A stretch of DNA of 64,000 nt. Source: Incurvaria masculella (Eukaryota; Arthropoda; Insecta; Lepidoptera; Incurvariidae). A model generated the notes under the pieces. The model had not been told where the DNA came from, ran no database searches, and was given only the letters and a program-made list of their open reading frames with translations. The stretch lies in contig OX335651.1 in the NCBI GenBank assembly GCA_946894095.1, forward strand, positions 17,754,501-17,818,500, read 5' to 3'. Positions 22,001 to 33,400 of this stretch are shown here, in pieces. The translations under genes and the position numbers were made by a program. Positions within the stretch are counted from its first letter, which is position 1, and each line of letters begins with the position of its first letter.

Positions 22001-23699
22001 CCAGAGCCGATAACCAGAACTCTGGAGGAGCCTTGACCCCTGCGACCCAGCGACTAATTCTTCGCCCTTACGTGGGCAATCAGCTATGGGAGATTAGGGG
22101 ATAAACTAGTAGGGATCCTATGTGAGCCCCGATGATACTATATAATCACTTCATTACGTACTAGGTTGGTTATGTCAGCCAGGATTGGCACCGCATTAAA
22201 TTACTTATGACTGAATGGGCCATAGGAACGTTTCCATACTTTACCTACATTGTAAGACTTAATAAATCTTTGTAATATATATATGTATGAATAATCGACG
22301 TGAAGAAAGGACACATCAATTGAGAAAGAGCCCAGTAAAAAGAACTACTTTACTTTACTGTTTTTTAATTCCATTCGCGGGTATTGCGTCTACCAATTAC
22401 GCCACCGGCTGTATACCAATAATTTGGAATTCTCCTACAGTCCCTCCTCCCGTAATTAATGCCTTCTACTACCTACCTTGTCAGTTAGAAATTGTAATTC
22501 ATTCAACTTACCTAACTATATGAAAAAAATATGTTTCAGGTATGATGACGAGACTAGACGACGGTGTAGGGGCAGTGCTAAAAGCATTGTCAGATAAAAA
22601 CATACTTAACAACACCATCGTAGTGTTCTTAAGTGACAACGGCGGTATGACAGAAGGCCAGGCCCAGAACTGGGCATCGAACTGGCCACTACGAGGAGAG
22701 AAGATGTCTCCTTTTGAGGGTGGTGTCCGTGTTGCAGGCCTTGTTTGGTCTTCTATGGTGCAGAATCCTGGCCATATCTGGTCAGGGAAAATGCACGTTA
22801 CAGATTGGCTACCGACACTTCTCTCTGCTATCGGAGGAGACATTCCGGACAATATAGACGGGGTTGATCAATGGCAGAGTATCCTGAATCTCGGAGAATC
22901 GCAGAGAAACAAAATAGTTGTGGACGTTGATGATTACTCTGGATTCGCTTCGATGATTCTGGGAGACTACAAGTTAATAACAGGAACAATCAACGAAAAT
23001 TACAGTGATTATCTAGGCGGAGATCTTCTGGAAGTTACGGGAACGCTTCCAGTATACCTAAACGTTCTGAAATCTGCTGCGTCATTTGAAGCCCTGGCAA
23101 AGACAGGGCGGCCTGTAGTTTTGGATGAAGTCCAGGCCATGCGACTGGAAATGATGATAAACTGTTCGAAGTCGGATACGGAAAAGTGCGTTCCAAATTC
23201 AAGTAGGTAATATTTGGGTTTTCTGAATATTTTGACAGTTCTCTAACTATGTTGACTTCAATTTCGCCAAATTTATTCACTTTATTTTCAGGTTGCGCTT
23301 TTAGAACATAAGGTGATTCTATAGACAAAAATACGTTTTACTCTTAGTTTTTAATTTTAAAATCACCATTACCAATACGTGTTAACCGCATTTGTAAATC
23401 AAAAATTTCTATAGTCGCTTATTTTTGCCTGAAGATTCCTTAGGCTCGGTTTGAGCTTTATTGAGAAAAAATGTTTGATGTATTTTGTGATTTCAGACAA
23501 GTCCTGCTTGTACAACATAATTGAGGACCCGTGTGAGCAACACGACCTCTCTGAGTCATTGCCGGATGTGACCCGTCAGCTGAAAGGTCTCTTGCAAGAG
23601 GAGTGGGACAAGAGAATGCCGAGGAAGCTTCCGTTGTTTAGGGATCCTGCTTCCGACCCCAATCTCCATAATGACACTTGGGCACCCTGGATAGCTTAA
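16005..23699 (+). CDS. Arylsulfatase B-like gene ARS-1, complete, 8 exons, soluble
   Basis: Exons are 16005-16018, 17669-17777, 18800-18959, 20021-20247, 20848-20953, 21818-21970, 22540-23202 and 23497-23699. All use GT-AG with matching phases and give 544 residues. The first exon is only 14 nt (ATG CGA TTC CCT GG). Joined to exon 2 it gives a convincing signal peptide, [20 protein letters not shown]. Sulfatase residues present: Asp39-Asp40 (MADDM), the formylglycine Cys78 in CTPSR with Arg82, Lys132 and His134 (GKWHVG), His226 (AAPHAG), Asp289-Asn290 (SDNGG) and Lys311 (LRGEK). The protein should hydrolyse sulfate esters in the lysosome or outside the cell; the substrate cannot be read from sequence. 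Typical ARSB length is about 530. A start at 17688 would give a poorer signal peptide and is the alternative to the micro-exon. Confidence 0.87.
16787..16953 (-). other. Exon-like open segment, antisense in ARS-1 intron 1, unknown
   Basis: On the minus strand a CGCCCGCAG acceptor at 16954 leads into an open frame ([17 protein letters not shown] ... [11 protein letters not shown] ... QTRQHS) that ends at TAG. Ser, Gly and Gln richness and locally high GC are unlike the flanks. It could be a terminal exon, a fragment of a processed gene or chance. I do not recognise the protein and see no partner exon. Confidence 0.2.
17355..17598. repeat. 36-bp inverted repeat, arms 172 bp apart
   Basis: The left arm 17355-17390 (GGGGGTCCATTCAGGGCAAG...) is the reverse complement of 17563-17598 with one mismatch. 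The arms lie in ARS-1 intron 1, flanking AT-rich sequence, next to a GC-rich stretch (17275-17355). Origin unknown. Confidence 0.75.
17869..18549. mobile_element. TIR element D (outer), interrupted by a second MITE
   Basis: The ends TAGTCCCAGTTGTCACC and the inverse of it, with CTGGGACTA at 18541-18549, form terminal inverted repeats of about 32 bp including GGCGTTTACG. No coding frame. A second copy at 32140-32462 lacks the central insert. ARS-1 intron 2. Confidence 0.8.
17962..18331. mobile_element. TTAA-bounded MITE E nested inside element D
   Basis: TTAAGGCTGTTCCGACCC and GGGTCGGAACATCCTTAA are inverted ends, followed inward by a second matching stretch (AACGCAAAAAGTATTGCAC and its inverse). 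The 370-bp unit sits inside element D, which fixes the order of insertion. Confidence 0.8.
18628..18680 (-). repeat. Repeat A, head fragment, inverted
   Basis: GACGGAACCCTTCGTATCC through GACTCGCACTTGGCCGG is the reverse complement of the repeat A head. ARS-1 intron 2, about 120 bp before exon 3. Confidence 0.8.
20388..20690 (+). repeat. Repeat A, full length
   Basis: AAAACCGGCCAATTGCGAGTC at the head, GACGGACGGACGGACGG in the middle, ATACGGAACCCTAAAAAA at the end. ARS-1 intron 4. Confidence 0.85.
20984..21000 (+). repeat. (TTTA)n microsatellite
   Basis: About four units of TTTA in ARS-1 intron 5. Confidence 0.7.
21092..21187 (+). repeat. SINE C tail fragment
   Basis: GGTCTTGGCTTCCTACGGG, GGGCTAATATCATGACTG and CTGTCCAGTTACATAAAG match the family tail. 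ARS-1 intron 5. Confidence 0.65.
21641..21800 (+). repeat. 24-bp minisatellite next to a splice acceptor
   Basis: About six units of TTCCTGGCCAAATCCAAATA plus four variable bases occur in a row. The last unit ends some 20 bp before the acceptor ATTGCAG (21811-21817) of ARS-1 exon 6. The repeat lies entirely in the intron and also happens to be open in several frames. Confidence 0.85.
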
Positions 23700-23962
23700 G
23701 CTTTAGAGTCACTGTCACTCAACACCAATGCGCCATGGCTACTGGCATCGTTTTAAATTGAGTAATGTGACTGAGAGTACATAAACTGTCACTATGTTTA
23801 CAGACATTGATTTTTTCATCCAACATCAGGCGCAAAAAAATGCATCTCATTTTAGATAAAAAGAAGCCATTATTTTTGTTGTTATTTTAATGTTAGTTAT
23901 GTAAGGCAAGTTTTATTGGAAACATGTTTGTAGTAATAATGAAAGAAGGTGTCTTTAAGACG

Positions 23963-23968
23963 TTTATT
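23963..23968 (-). terminator. Candidate ARS-2 poly(A) signal
   Basis: TTTATT on the plus strand is AATAAA on the minus strand, about 445 bp past the ARS-2 stop. It is the nearest good signal I saw. Confidence 0.4.
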
Positions 23969-24055
23969 CGGTTAATTTGACACAAATATAAATGTATCAC
24001 AAATTTAAAGTGTCCATAACTTGGAGTAATACTTTAATTAAGACTCTAAGCTTGG

Positions 24056-24147
24056 TTACCAAAGTGCTGATTATCTTGTACTGGTACTTTGTGGAAAGAA
24101 CCATTTCGGAATATATACCAGTACATGATAATCAGCACTTTGGTAAT
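24056..24147. repeat. 31-bp inverted repeat (hairpin) between convergent genes
   Basis: TTACCAAAGTGCTGATTATC... at 24056-24086 pairs with 24117-24147 (ACATGATAATCAGCACTTTG) with one mismatch and a 30-nt loop. It lies in the gap between the ARS-1 stop (23699) and the ARS-2 stop (24412). It may be a small foldback element or a 3'-end structure. Confidence 0.8.
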
Positions 24148-24150
24148 AAA
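24145..24150 (+). terminator. Candidate ARS-1 poly(A) signal
   Basis: AATAAA is about 450 bp past the ARS-1 stop, with another at 24172. If this and the ARS-2 signal are used, the two 3' UTRs overlap in antisense. Confidence 0.35.
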
Positions 24151-24304
24151 GGTTCTTTAAGTGTAGATCAAAATAAATCACCACTTGGTAAAAACCAGGC
24201 TAAGACAGTATATGAGGATAATGAGGTGATCAAATTCAAATTAAGGACGCGCGCCCGTTATCAAAACAACGAATCGTACAGTCGTCAAAATTTCTGAAAA
24301 CAAT

Positions 24305-24372
24305 ATTTCCTAATTAGACTGAGGAAACAGGCACGCGCCATTGTATGGAACTTGTACACCTTTCATCCTCTA
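24305..24372 (+). repeat. Fragment of TTAA MITE F
   Basis: GAGGAAACAGGCACGCGCC and ATTGTATGGAAC match the end of the element at 29686-30051. Confidence 0.5.
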
Positions 24373-24411
24373 AACTCGTGCATCAAATCGTTCGAAAATA
24401 CCCTGACCGTC

Positions 24412-27400
24412 TCACTCGACCACTCCCAACTTGAAGGCATCCAGCATCGTCGCATTCAAGTACAGAGGCCTCGGGAACGGCGTCGCCGACGGGTGCGCCT
24501 CCGAGGGGGCCGGCTCCGCCGCGCCGTCCGCGACCCACGGCAGCCAGGTGTACCTCCTGGCGGCCGGCTCGGCGCGCCCGTCCAGCAGGATCGGCCCGCG
24601 CGGCCGGCGCGAGGACCACAGCGCGCGCAGCCGCGCGACGAGCCGCGCCGCCACGCCCTGCGAGGCGCCCCACAGGTCGTGCCGCTCTTGCGGGTCGCGG
24701 CGCACATTGAAGAGGCAGCCGCGCGCTGGAAGCGAAACGCTCGATTCGTTCTTGGGTTGAAACCGTCGCTCCGTTTTCTGGACTTACGATTTCCCGGTAC
24801 GCTGAATAATTCAAAGGGATCGGGGACTTGCATTCCACGTGAGAGGTACATGGGTTCGATCTCCGTTAGGAATGTGACATGTAAGCAAGGACACATTAAT
24901 TGAATAAAGAGCCCAGTAAAAAGAGTTTTGGTATGTTTTGTTGGTTCGGGTCCAGCTTTGCAATATATTCGTAAAGTAGTTCTTCTTACTTGGCTCTTTC
25001 TTAAATTATTCTTATAGAAGCGTCCTTGCTTCACGGCTGATTATACATACATACATACATGTCCTTGTAATAAGCGACGTACCTGCTTAGTACGAAAAAG
25101 TATATTTACATAAGTGTGAGCTGGTTCCAATTCCATGTAAAACTTTAGGTTCCTAGTGGCGTTTTGTGTTGGCCAACCGTAGCCAACGGTGGGGATTTTG
25201 TTGGGAAATGGTGGTGGATTTACCGATGGAGATATAACACAAAGCCAACCGAGAAACGGTTGGGTACGTTGCATCAGATTTGCCTACAAATATCCAACAA
25301 TTGCATATGGTTGGTAAAATGGCGCCATATTTCCTAGAAACATCATAAACAGAAAAATAAACAGAAACGATACATATGGTTGGGAAAATTGTAGCAGATT
25401 TGCCTGCAAACATAAAACAATGGCCCTACAAATCATTGTTTGGTCAAATGGCGACGGATTTCCTCCAAGCATCCAACAAAGGCCCTACAATACATCTATT
25501 TTCGACAAAGGCCCTACTTGATAATAACCGTTGGCCAACGGATTACCTACCAGCCAAGCCAAAGTGCCAATCTGTTAAATGTTTTTTTTTTAAATACATT
25601 GAAAGCGTTTATAGCAGATACGTAATTAAACAATCTTACTCGGCGATGGCACGCATAAGACCGTGTCCCTCGCAGAGTCGAGTTGCCTGACGGTGGCTGC
25701 CTCCCTCGTGGCAGCCACGTACTCCAAGTCCAGCGGTCTCCCGACGCTCTCCAGCGCGCGCACCACCGCGCTGGACCTCAGCGCCGGCAGGTAAGGGGGC
25801 GGTGGAGCCTTCACACTCATCCACTGCTCCCCGTAGTAGTTGTTGTTGCGACCAGTGACGTTGCCAACGACGATTTTGTAGTCTCCCAATCTGTGGTCAG
25901 TGGAGTTTTTAAAAGCGAAGCTTCTTTAGGGACTTAACTAAAAACAATCATCGAAAAATGCACATTTACAGACGTTGTAACGTTCTAAGTTTGAAAAAAA
26001 TGGCTTTATCATGGCGCCCGGGGCAGCCATATTGAGTCGCCATCCAATGTCCGATTGTCCATCATAGGTAGTTGATTGACGCAAACAGATGTGCAACCGT
26101 TGCAGCCTTTTTTTGGGTTTCTCGATTTTGGGTAATTTTATTTCAATGAGCACTGTATTTTAAATGTACAATAAATCGGTAGTCTGTAGCTAATTTAAAA
26201 ATATGTTGCATTCAAACAAAAACGGTTGATTAACGTGCGCTCTGGTACATTCTATGTTCCAAAGAAAAAGACCGTATCCGTTATGAGGAGAATGCAACAT
26301 GTCCACATAGGAGACAACGTGCATAGTGTTTGGTATGATTAGATTTAAAAAAAAAAAACAATGATAAAACGACGTTAATCAGAACGCCAAACAAAATAGT
26401 AGTCAAAATTCAAACAAAAACTAAATTTATTTAGAATCTTCGTGGAACAAGCTATGGCGATTATTTTTTGTATGTTTTTGATTTATCGTCCAAAGTTATT
26501 GCATAAAGCGCGCAAAACAATCGAACTTGTGGATCTTACAACTTAGAAACCAAACACAATTTTACAATGCCAATAGTCATCAAGCATCTAGTTCGATTAT
26601 ATAAAGCTGTATTGAGCATAATTTTGGATCTACGACAGGGAATGTGCGCATGATCTTCTTTCCACGTCTGTATGGGGAGTTGAGTCCACTACAATATATA
26701 AGATAAAAGGACACGGCACCTATTTTCTTCGAAGGCGCAAATTATAATTTTGTTTGATAAAAAATCCATTTACTATTTTTGTTATAATGAAAAAAGTTAT
26801 GACCTCTGCTCAAAGTAATTTTAAACTTAGCAATCTAGTTAACAACGCAAACTAACCTGTAAGCGGCAAAGTTACTCAAATCATCAATCGTTAATAAAAC
26901 TTCTCCCCTTCTCGATTTTCCATTGGTTACTATACCATTCCACTGGTTTACGCCGTCGATAGGGCTTTTGAACGTTCCACCAGCGGCCGCAACCAACGTA
27001 GGGAGCCAGTCCGTAATATGCATCAACCCGTTCCATACTCCCGGAGTAAGCGAAGAATGGTAGATCAATGATGGCACTCTGACTGCACCCTCCCACGGTG
27101 TCTGCTTGGTGCCCCGGAATGGTAGGTTGATCCCGAAGTTGTTGTATTGGCCAACGGTTGGAGCACCGTTATCAGACATGAAAAGTATGAGGGTATTATG
27201 CAGCATTCCACTTTTGGCAAGAGCAGTAACTACGCGACCAATGTTGTGGTCGAGGCTTTGTACCATATCTGAAACAATAAATGTGTTATTATTAAAATGT
27301 GTTTGGATAGACAGTGTTATAAATCGCTTACTTGTTTAAGTCGACGTTTCGTCCACCGCATTGTGGACTTCTTCAGGACTCGCGGCGCGACCTGGAGGAC

Positions 27401-30400
27401 TTCCGACACGTCGTCCAGTCAGAAATCAACTGCAGGACGCCGGCTGCGAAGATTGTAGCTGTGGGTAGCTCCAGCCGCCGATAAGGGGAGTTCCACAGCA
27501 CGTTGCTCAGCTATGAATTTGTCCGTGCAAACGATGCTAACGGTGTCCCTACTCGATGGTATCGGCAACTGAAGCCTCGTAGTGCTATGTTGCGCCAATA
27601 ACGGAGAAGAAAAAATGTGGAAGAAGTCCACAATGCGGTGGACGAAACGTCGACTTAAACAAGTAAGCGATTTATAACACTGTCTATCCGAAAACATTTT
27701 AATAATAATGTGTAACAACAGTGAAAGTCTAAATAAACATAATAAATGTGTTATTGTAAAAGTAAAAGTAAGTAAATTGTGATATTATCGATCTAAGCAA
27801 AACTAGTTAAAATGGTGAGTAGTTATCTGTCTATTCCAGTATGTAGATGATGGACATCACATTATACTTAGTGTGATGATAAGAGCCCATGACGCCGTTT
27901 TCCCACAGTAACAAGGTGACATGCCAGGTTCCTTTAATTGACTATGGCTTAGTTGAAATAATATAACAATTTTCTTTGTAGCTTTGTAAATTCCATTGCA
28001 TGAACTGGTATGTGCTATACCGTGCTGGAATAAACCTACATAGCATCTGCAAGGGATCTCTGAAACATAGAGTGAATTTTAATATTTGGGTAGGCCAGAG
28101 AGGGTACTAGGTCACTCATAAACACAAGATACCACAGGCAATTTAAATCGTTTTTTTTAACATTGCCCGCTTACGAGATGACGGGGTTCAGGAATATTAC
28201 AAACGAAAAAATACGGTACTGCCATTCCTAACATGTCATGGCATGTTATGTATTTATGTATTAGAGTTGTCCTCGATGGCAGCAGATCCTACCTCCATAA
28301 AGTCGTCGGTCGGAGTAAGCGATGTGGAAGTTCCGGTGAGTGGCCTCGGGCGGGGGCTGCAGAGGAGCCCCAGGGTTCCCCGCGTGCGGAGCTCCGTGCG
28401 CCAGTTGTATGTACAGAGGCTGCGACGAGTTGTGGCTATGGATCACTGCAAGATGGTATTGTATTTTTAACCGACTTCAAAAAAGGAGGAGCCTGTATGT
28501 TTAGATGTGTAGAGATTAGTCTGTATGTTTTTTTGTGTGTATATTACACGATATCTCTGCAAATTGTCCACCGATATAAATAATAGTTTTTTTTCGTCAG
28601 TAGGGTATATCTCAGGGGTGGTCATTTCATAAGTTTTATGCAAGAATCTTGGTGAGTGAAGTCGGATAAATGTTTTAAAAACTTTTTTTAACCGACTTCA
28701 ACAAAGGAGGAGGTTCTCAATTCGTCTGTACGTTTTTTGTTTATGTGGCTTGATATCTCCGAAAGTTGTCAACCAATTTGAATAATTATTTTTCTCATCA
28801 TATCTCAGGGGAGGTGCTTTCATAAATTTTATGAAAGAATATAACTCCTATTCGTGATTGAAGTCGGTTAAATGTTTTTTTACGTTTTTTTTTTTTGCTA
28901 AACGAATTTCTGCAATCATATTTTTCCGACCGAAAGAAGCGATGACAGTAGTTTTGGAGGAAATACTCTTCTTATGTTACCCGACAGGACATCTATGGCT
29001 CTTATCGTACAGATGTTAACAGTACTTGTGTTGTTAAATGCTCAGATTCTAATAAAGTCAAAAATACAAAACTCGTATTTATTGTAAGAAGTAGTATACT
29101 TACGCTCTATCGCTCTATCAGTGAGCAAGTCTGTGAGGTACCCTTCTTGCTCGTCCAACTGTTCCATGTCGTCAAAGAAGTCCAGTCCACACATGATACG
29201 ACCGTTCGGCCACTATAAAAAATTTGGCATAAAGTATATATTGAAAAGGTCTAATCTGAAAAAAGAAATGGTGGAACTCAAATATTAATTTAAATAACGT
29301 TATAGGATAGATTAGGGTGGAGTGCACCATGTCTGGCTAGTGATAATTTTTAAATTAAAATAGATTCCTCCTATATGTGGATACATAATTATGTTCTATA
29401 GCGTGTACAGTAGTGGTCGCTCGTGTTGGGCAGAATGTCATGATGGTGTATCATAATTCGGAAATAATATTGGGGATTGCAAAATTGGAATACTGCCCGA
29501 ATTGTATGCCTAATGGAAAGAATAACAACACAAAAATACACTAAGCACAGAACTTTCTGTTTAAATATATTATTTTCTCCTGGCAATCTAACTTTAATTA
29601 CAGCAATTATTGGATACTCGGTCCTTAAGTTCGCCAAATAGTTTCGCAACGAACTCTGCGTACACGTAGGTGATTTGATTCAGTTTTAAGAGGATCCCAT
29701 ACAATGGCTCGTGCCTGATTCTTCACCCAAACCAAGAAATATGTATCTGATATTTTAGCACATTAAACAAATTTACTGAGAGATTTTTTTTTGATAACTT
29801 AACTTATACGCATGACATAGCCCCTTAAACATTTTCAATCAAATATTTAGAGGCTCATATCACGGATATAAGATAAGTTATCAAAAAATTCAAAACGTGC
29901 AGACGTAATCGTAACTCTACGTAATGCTCACTTGATTTCACTGATCTTTATTTAATGTGCAAAATATCTGAAGCATACCTATTTCATAATTTGAGTGAGG
30001 AATCAGGCACGAGCCATTGTATGGAACTCGATGACCTGATTATCCTCTTAAGGCGGCCCAACCCGGCGGGCCAAACTCATTCGCGGGCACGGTACAAAAC
30101 CGTGCTGTTGCGCTCTGGGACCTTCTCTGTTTCAAAGAATAAGACAGGCTCCGTGATGAGGAAGATGCAACATGTCCACAAAAAAGACAATGTACATAGT
30201 GTATGATTTGGTAAGATTTACGAAAATTTCAATTTCAAAACGACTTATAGCTAAAAGTAAACCGCGACCGCTGTAGTCAAAAATCTAACAAAAACCAAAT
30301 AGATTATAAATCTTGATTAAATAAGCTATGTCTGCTGACTAATCTTTTTAAGATGTTATTACTTTATCATTAAATAATTCACCTCCAAAGTTATTGTATA

Positions 30401-33400
30401 AAACGCGCGAAAAATTCGAACTTTCGGACCTTATAACTTAGAAATCAAACACAATTTTACAACGCCAATGGTCATCAGACATCTAGTTCGATCAAATAAA
30501 GGTATTTTGAGCAAAATTTTGGATCTCTGACAAGAAATATTGGCGTGATCTTCTTTCCCCTTTTGTATGGGGAGATGAGCGGGATGGGCCACCTTAAGGT
30601 GGCCCAACCTGGCGGGCCTAACTCATTCGCGGGCACGGTACAAAACCGTGCTGTTGCGCTCTGGGACCTTCTCTGTTTCAAAGAATAAGACAGGCTCCCT
30701 GATGAGCAAGATGCAACATGTCCACAAAAAAGACAATGTGCATAGTGTATGATTTGGTAAGATTTAAGAAAATTTTAATTTAAAAACGACTTATAGCTAA
30801 AAGTAAACCAAGACCGCTGTAGTAAAAAATCGAACCAAAACCAAATAGATTATAAATCTTGATTAAATAAGCTATGTTTGATGACTAATCTTTTTTTTAA
30901 GATGTTCTTACTTTATCATTGCGTAATCCACCTCCAAAGTTATTGTATAAAACGCGCGAAAAATACGAACTTTCGGACCTTATAACTTAGAAACCAATCA
31001 CTAGATGTCTGAAGACCAATGGTCATCAGACATCTAGTTCGATCAAATAAAGCTATTTTGAGCACAATTTTGGATCTCTAACAAGAAATATCTTCTTTCC
31101 CCTTTTGTATGGGGAGATGAGCGGGATGGGCCACCTTAAGATAAAAGTATTGAATTGAAACCAACCGTTTATCAAAAATGCATATTCTTACCTCTTCAAC
31201 CTTATTATAGGTATAGTAGTCAACAAATCCGCCTCGCAGGCCGTAGTGGGTATCGAACCCGCGTCTCGTCGGCAGGTACTCGTCCCTGGACATGCCCACG
31301 TGCCACTTGCCCACCAAGTGGGTTGAGTACCCCAATTTCTTCAAATAGGACGGCAGCAATCGCTCTTCGAGGGGGATCGCTCGGTCCTCGCTGTTGTACA
31401 GCGGGAATCCTTGCATACCTAAAATTGGAATATCCATAGGCTTGTTACGAGTTACGTATTGCCATCACTAATCTCTACAATTGTCCTTTTCGCTAACTTG
31501 TTTCATTGAATATACCATTTGAGTCAGAAAGTAATAATAAAAACAAAGAATATGCAATAAATGTATCCGGCTTTGAGCGGCTCCCAGCCTAGTGGCGCGA
31601 GGACTTGCATAACATAGCACAGAGGTCTGGGTACAAATCCTCGCCCCTTAGCTGCACCACTTTCTTTCTCTTTCTGAGTTCGATAAGTGCATTTCGTCAC
31701 GAATGCGAGCTGCTCCATGGTTCGGAATCCATGTAAAACTGTAGATCCCCTTTCCCTACGAGGTGGCAGCGTTTAAGCCTGCCCGGGTTGGTACCATCGC
31801 ATTGGATGAAAAAATGGTCGAATTGTCCGTGTTTTCCATCCAGTTCAATGTAGCCGTGCTAATTAAGGGATAGTCCTGGCAGGGCTCCTAATTCCTTCGG
31901 GAATGTGGTATGTCGGGCTAATATCATAACGGTGTGTGGTATTAGCCATCCATGTCAGGTTGCATAAAAAAACGTCTATGCCTAATCGGTTGATTGGTAT
32001 ACATGCACCTTTATCCTTGCGTTGTATCATGAACTTCCATGACATTAGCACATTCGCCAAAAACACTTCCGACACGTCTTCCAGTCTAAAGTCAACTAGA
32101 AGTCGTATTAGTTGTAGTTTCTGACTGGAGGATGCACGTATAGTCTGAGTTCTCACCTAAATTGGCGTGTCCGGTACTTCGAAGTTACGTAAAAACGTAA
32201 AATCCCATCCATATGTTTAATACTCATTCTGTGTTTATACTTCTTCAAACTATCAAAGTCAAACTCGGACTTCCGATTTGTATGAAAACGCGGAGTCGGC
32301 GTAAACGGCAACGTCGACGTATTTACGCCGATGGGGAGTAAGCTGTCAAATCAAACTCTCACTCGCAAATATCTGCGCGCGCTTCTCAATTTTTCCATAC
32401 ATTTGAAAACGCCACACGATCGGTTTGGCGTAAACGCCAATAAAGAACATCCTCATACCTAAACGAGAGGGGGAACGGCAGAACGTCTAATATGCAGATC
32501 GTATAATGTCATATTTTAACAAAATTTTAAAACCATGCACAACGTATAATCGGCAGATCGTATAATTTTATACGTAGTGCATGAAGAAGTTTAAAAAATA
32601 AAATTACTTATTTCTCCATGCATAACGTATAATAGTCACAACGTATAATATTATGATCTTTATTTAACAAAAAAAGAAAACCATGCATATCATATAATCC
32701 AAAAACTTTTCATACGATAAGCGCCCTTAAATATATACTTTTAAAGCATATACTCGCACGTGACGTTTCGACCGTCTCAATTAGCGTAAGGTGGCCTTTC
32801 GAAATTGTAGCAAATACCGATTCGTAGCAATATCAGCCTTAAATGTATCGTTATTAGGGCGCTTTATGCAGTGCTTCTTGGCATATTATACGTTGTGACT
32901 ATTATACGTTCTGCATGATGCAAAGAGTTGATTTTATTTTTAAACTTTATTCATGCACAACGTATAACATTATACGTTGTGAATATTATACGATATGCAT
33001 GGTTTTCATTTTTTGGGAAAAAATACTATTATACGTTGTGAATATTATACGTAGTGAATACGACTCAAACGAGATAGCCAGAACGTCGCTCAGTTAGAGC
33101 AGCTCGAAATAATTATTTCTAAATGTGACCAACCCGCATAACGCGTGAAACCGGTTTTTTTATTGTTTCGTTAGAGAAATTGGGAAAAGTTTAACATGTT
33201 CTTCGCTGAATGGGTAGATAATGTTAAGATCTTCGAAATGGTATTAAAATAAATACTACTTAATATCAATAAAAGCCGCAAACTTAAAAAATAATATATT
33301 TGAGACCTGACTTCAAAAAATTTTCCATACATAAAATATCAATTTCTGTAACATTTTTCTTTCTGTTTTGGTAGAACGTTAGCTGGAATTATACATGTTT

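Noticed and set aside
21627..22104. Several long frames on both strands over ARS-1 exon 6
   Set aside because: Caused by the high GC of the real exon and by the 24-bp minisatellite; only the spliced frame fits the sulfatase.
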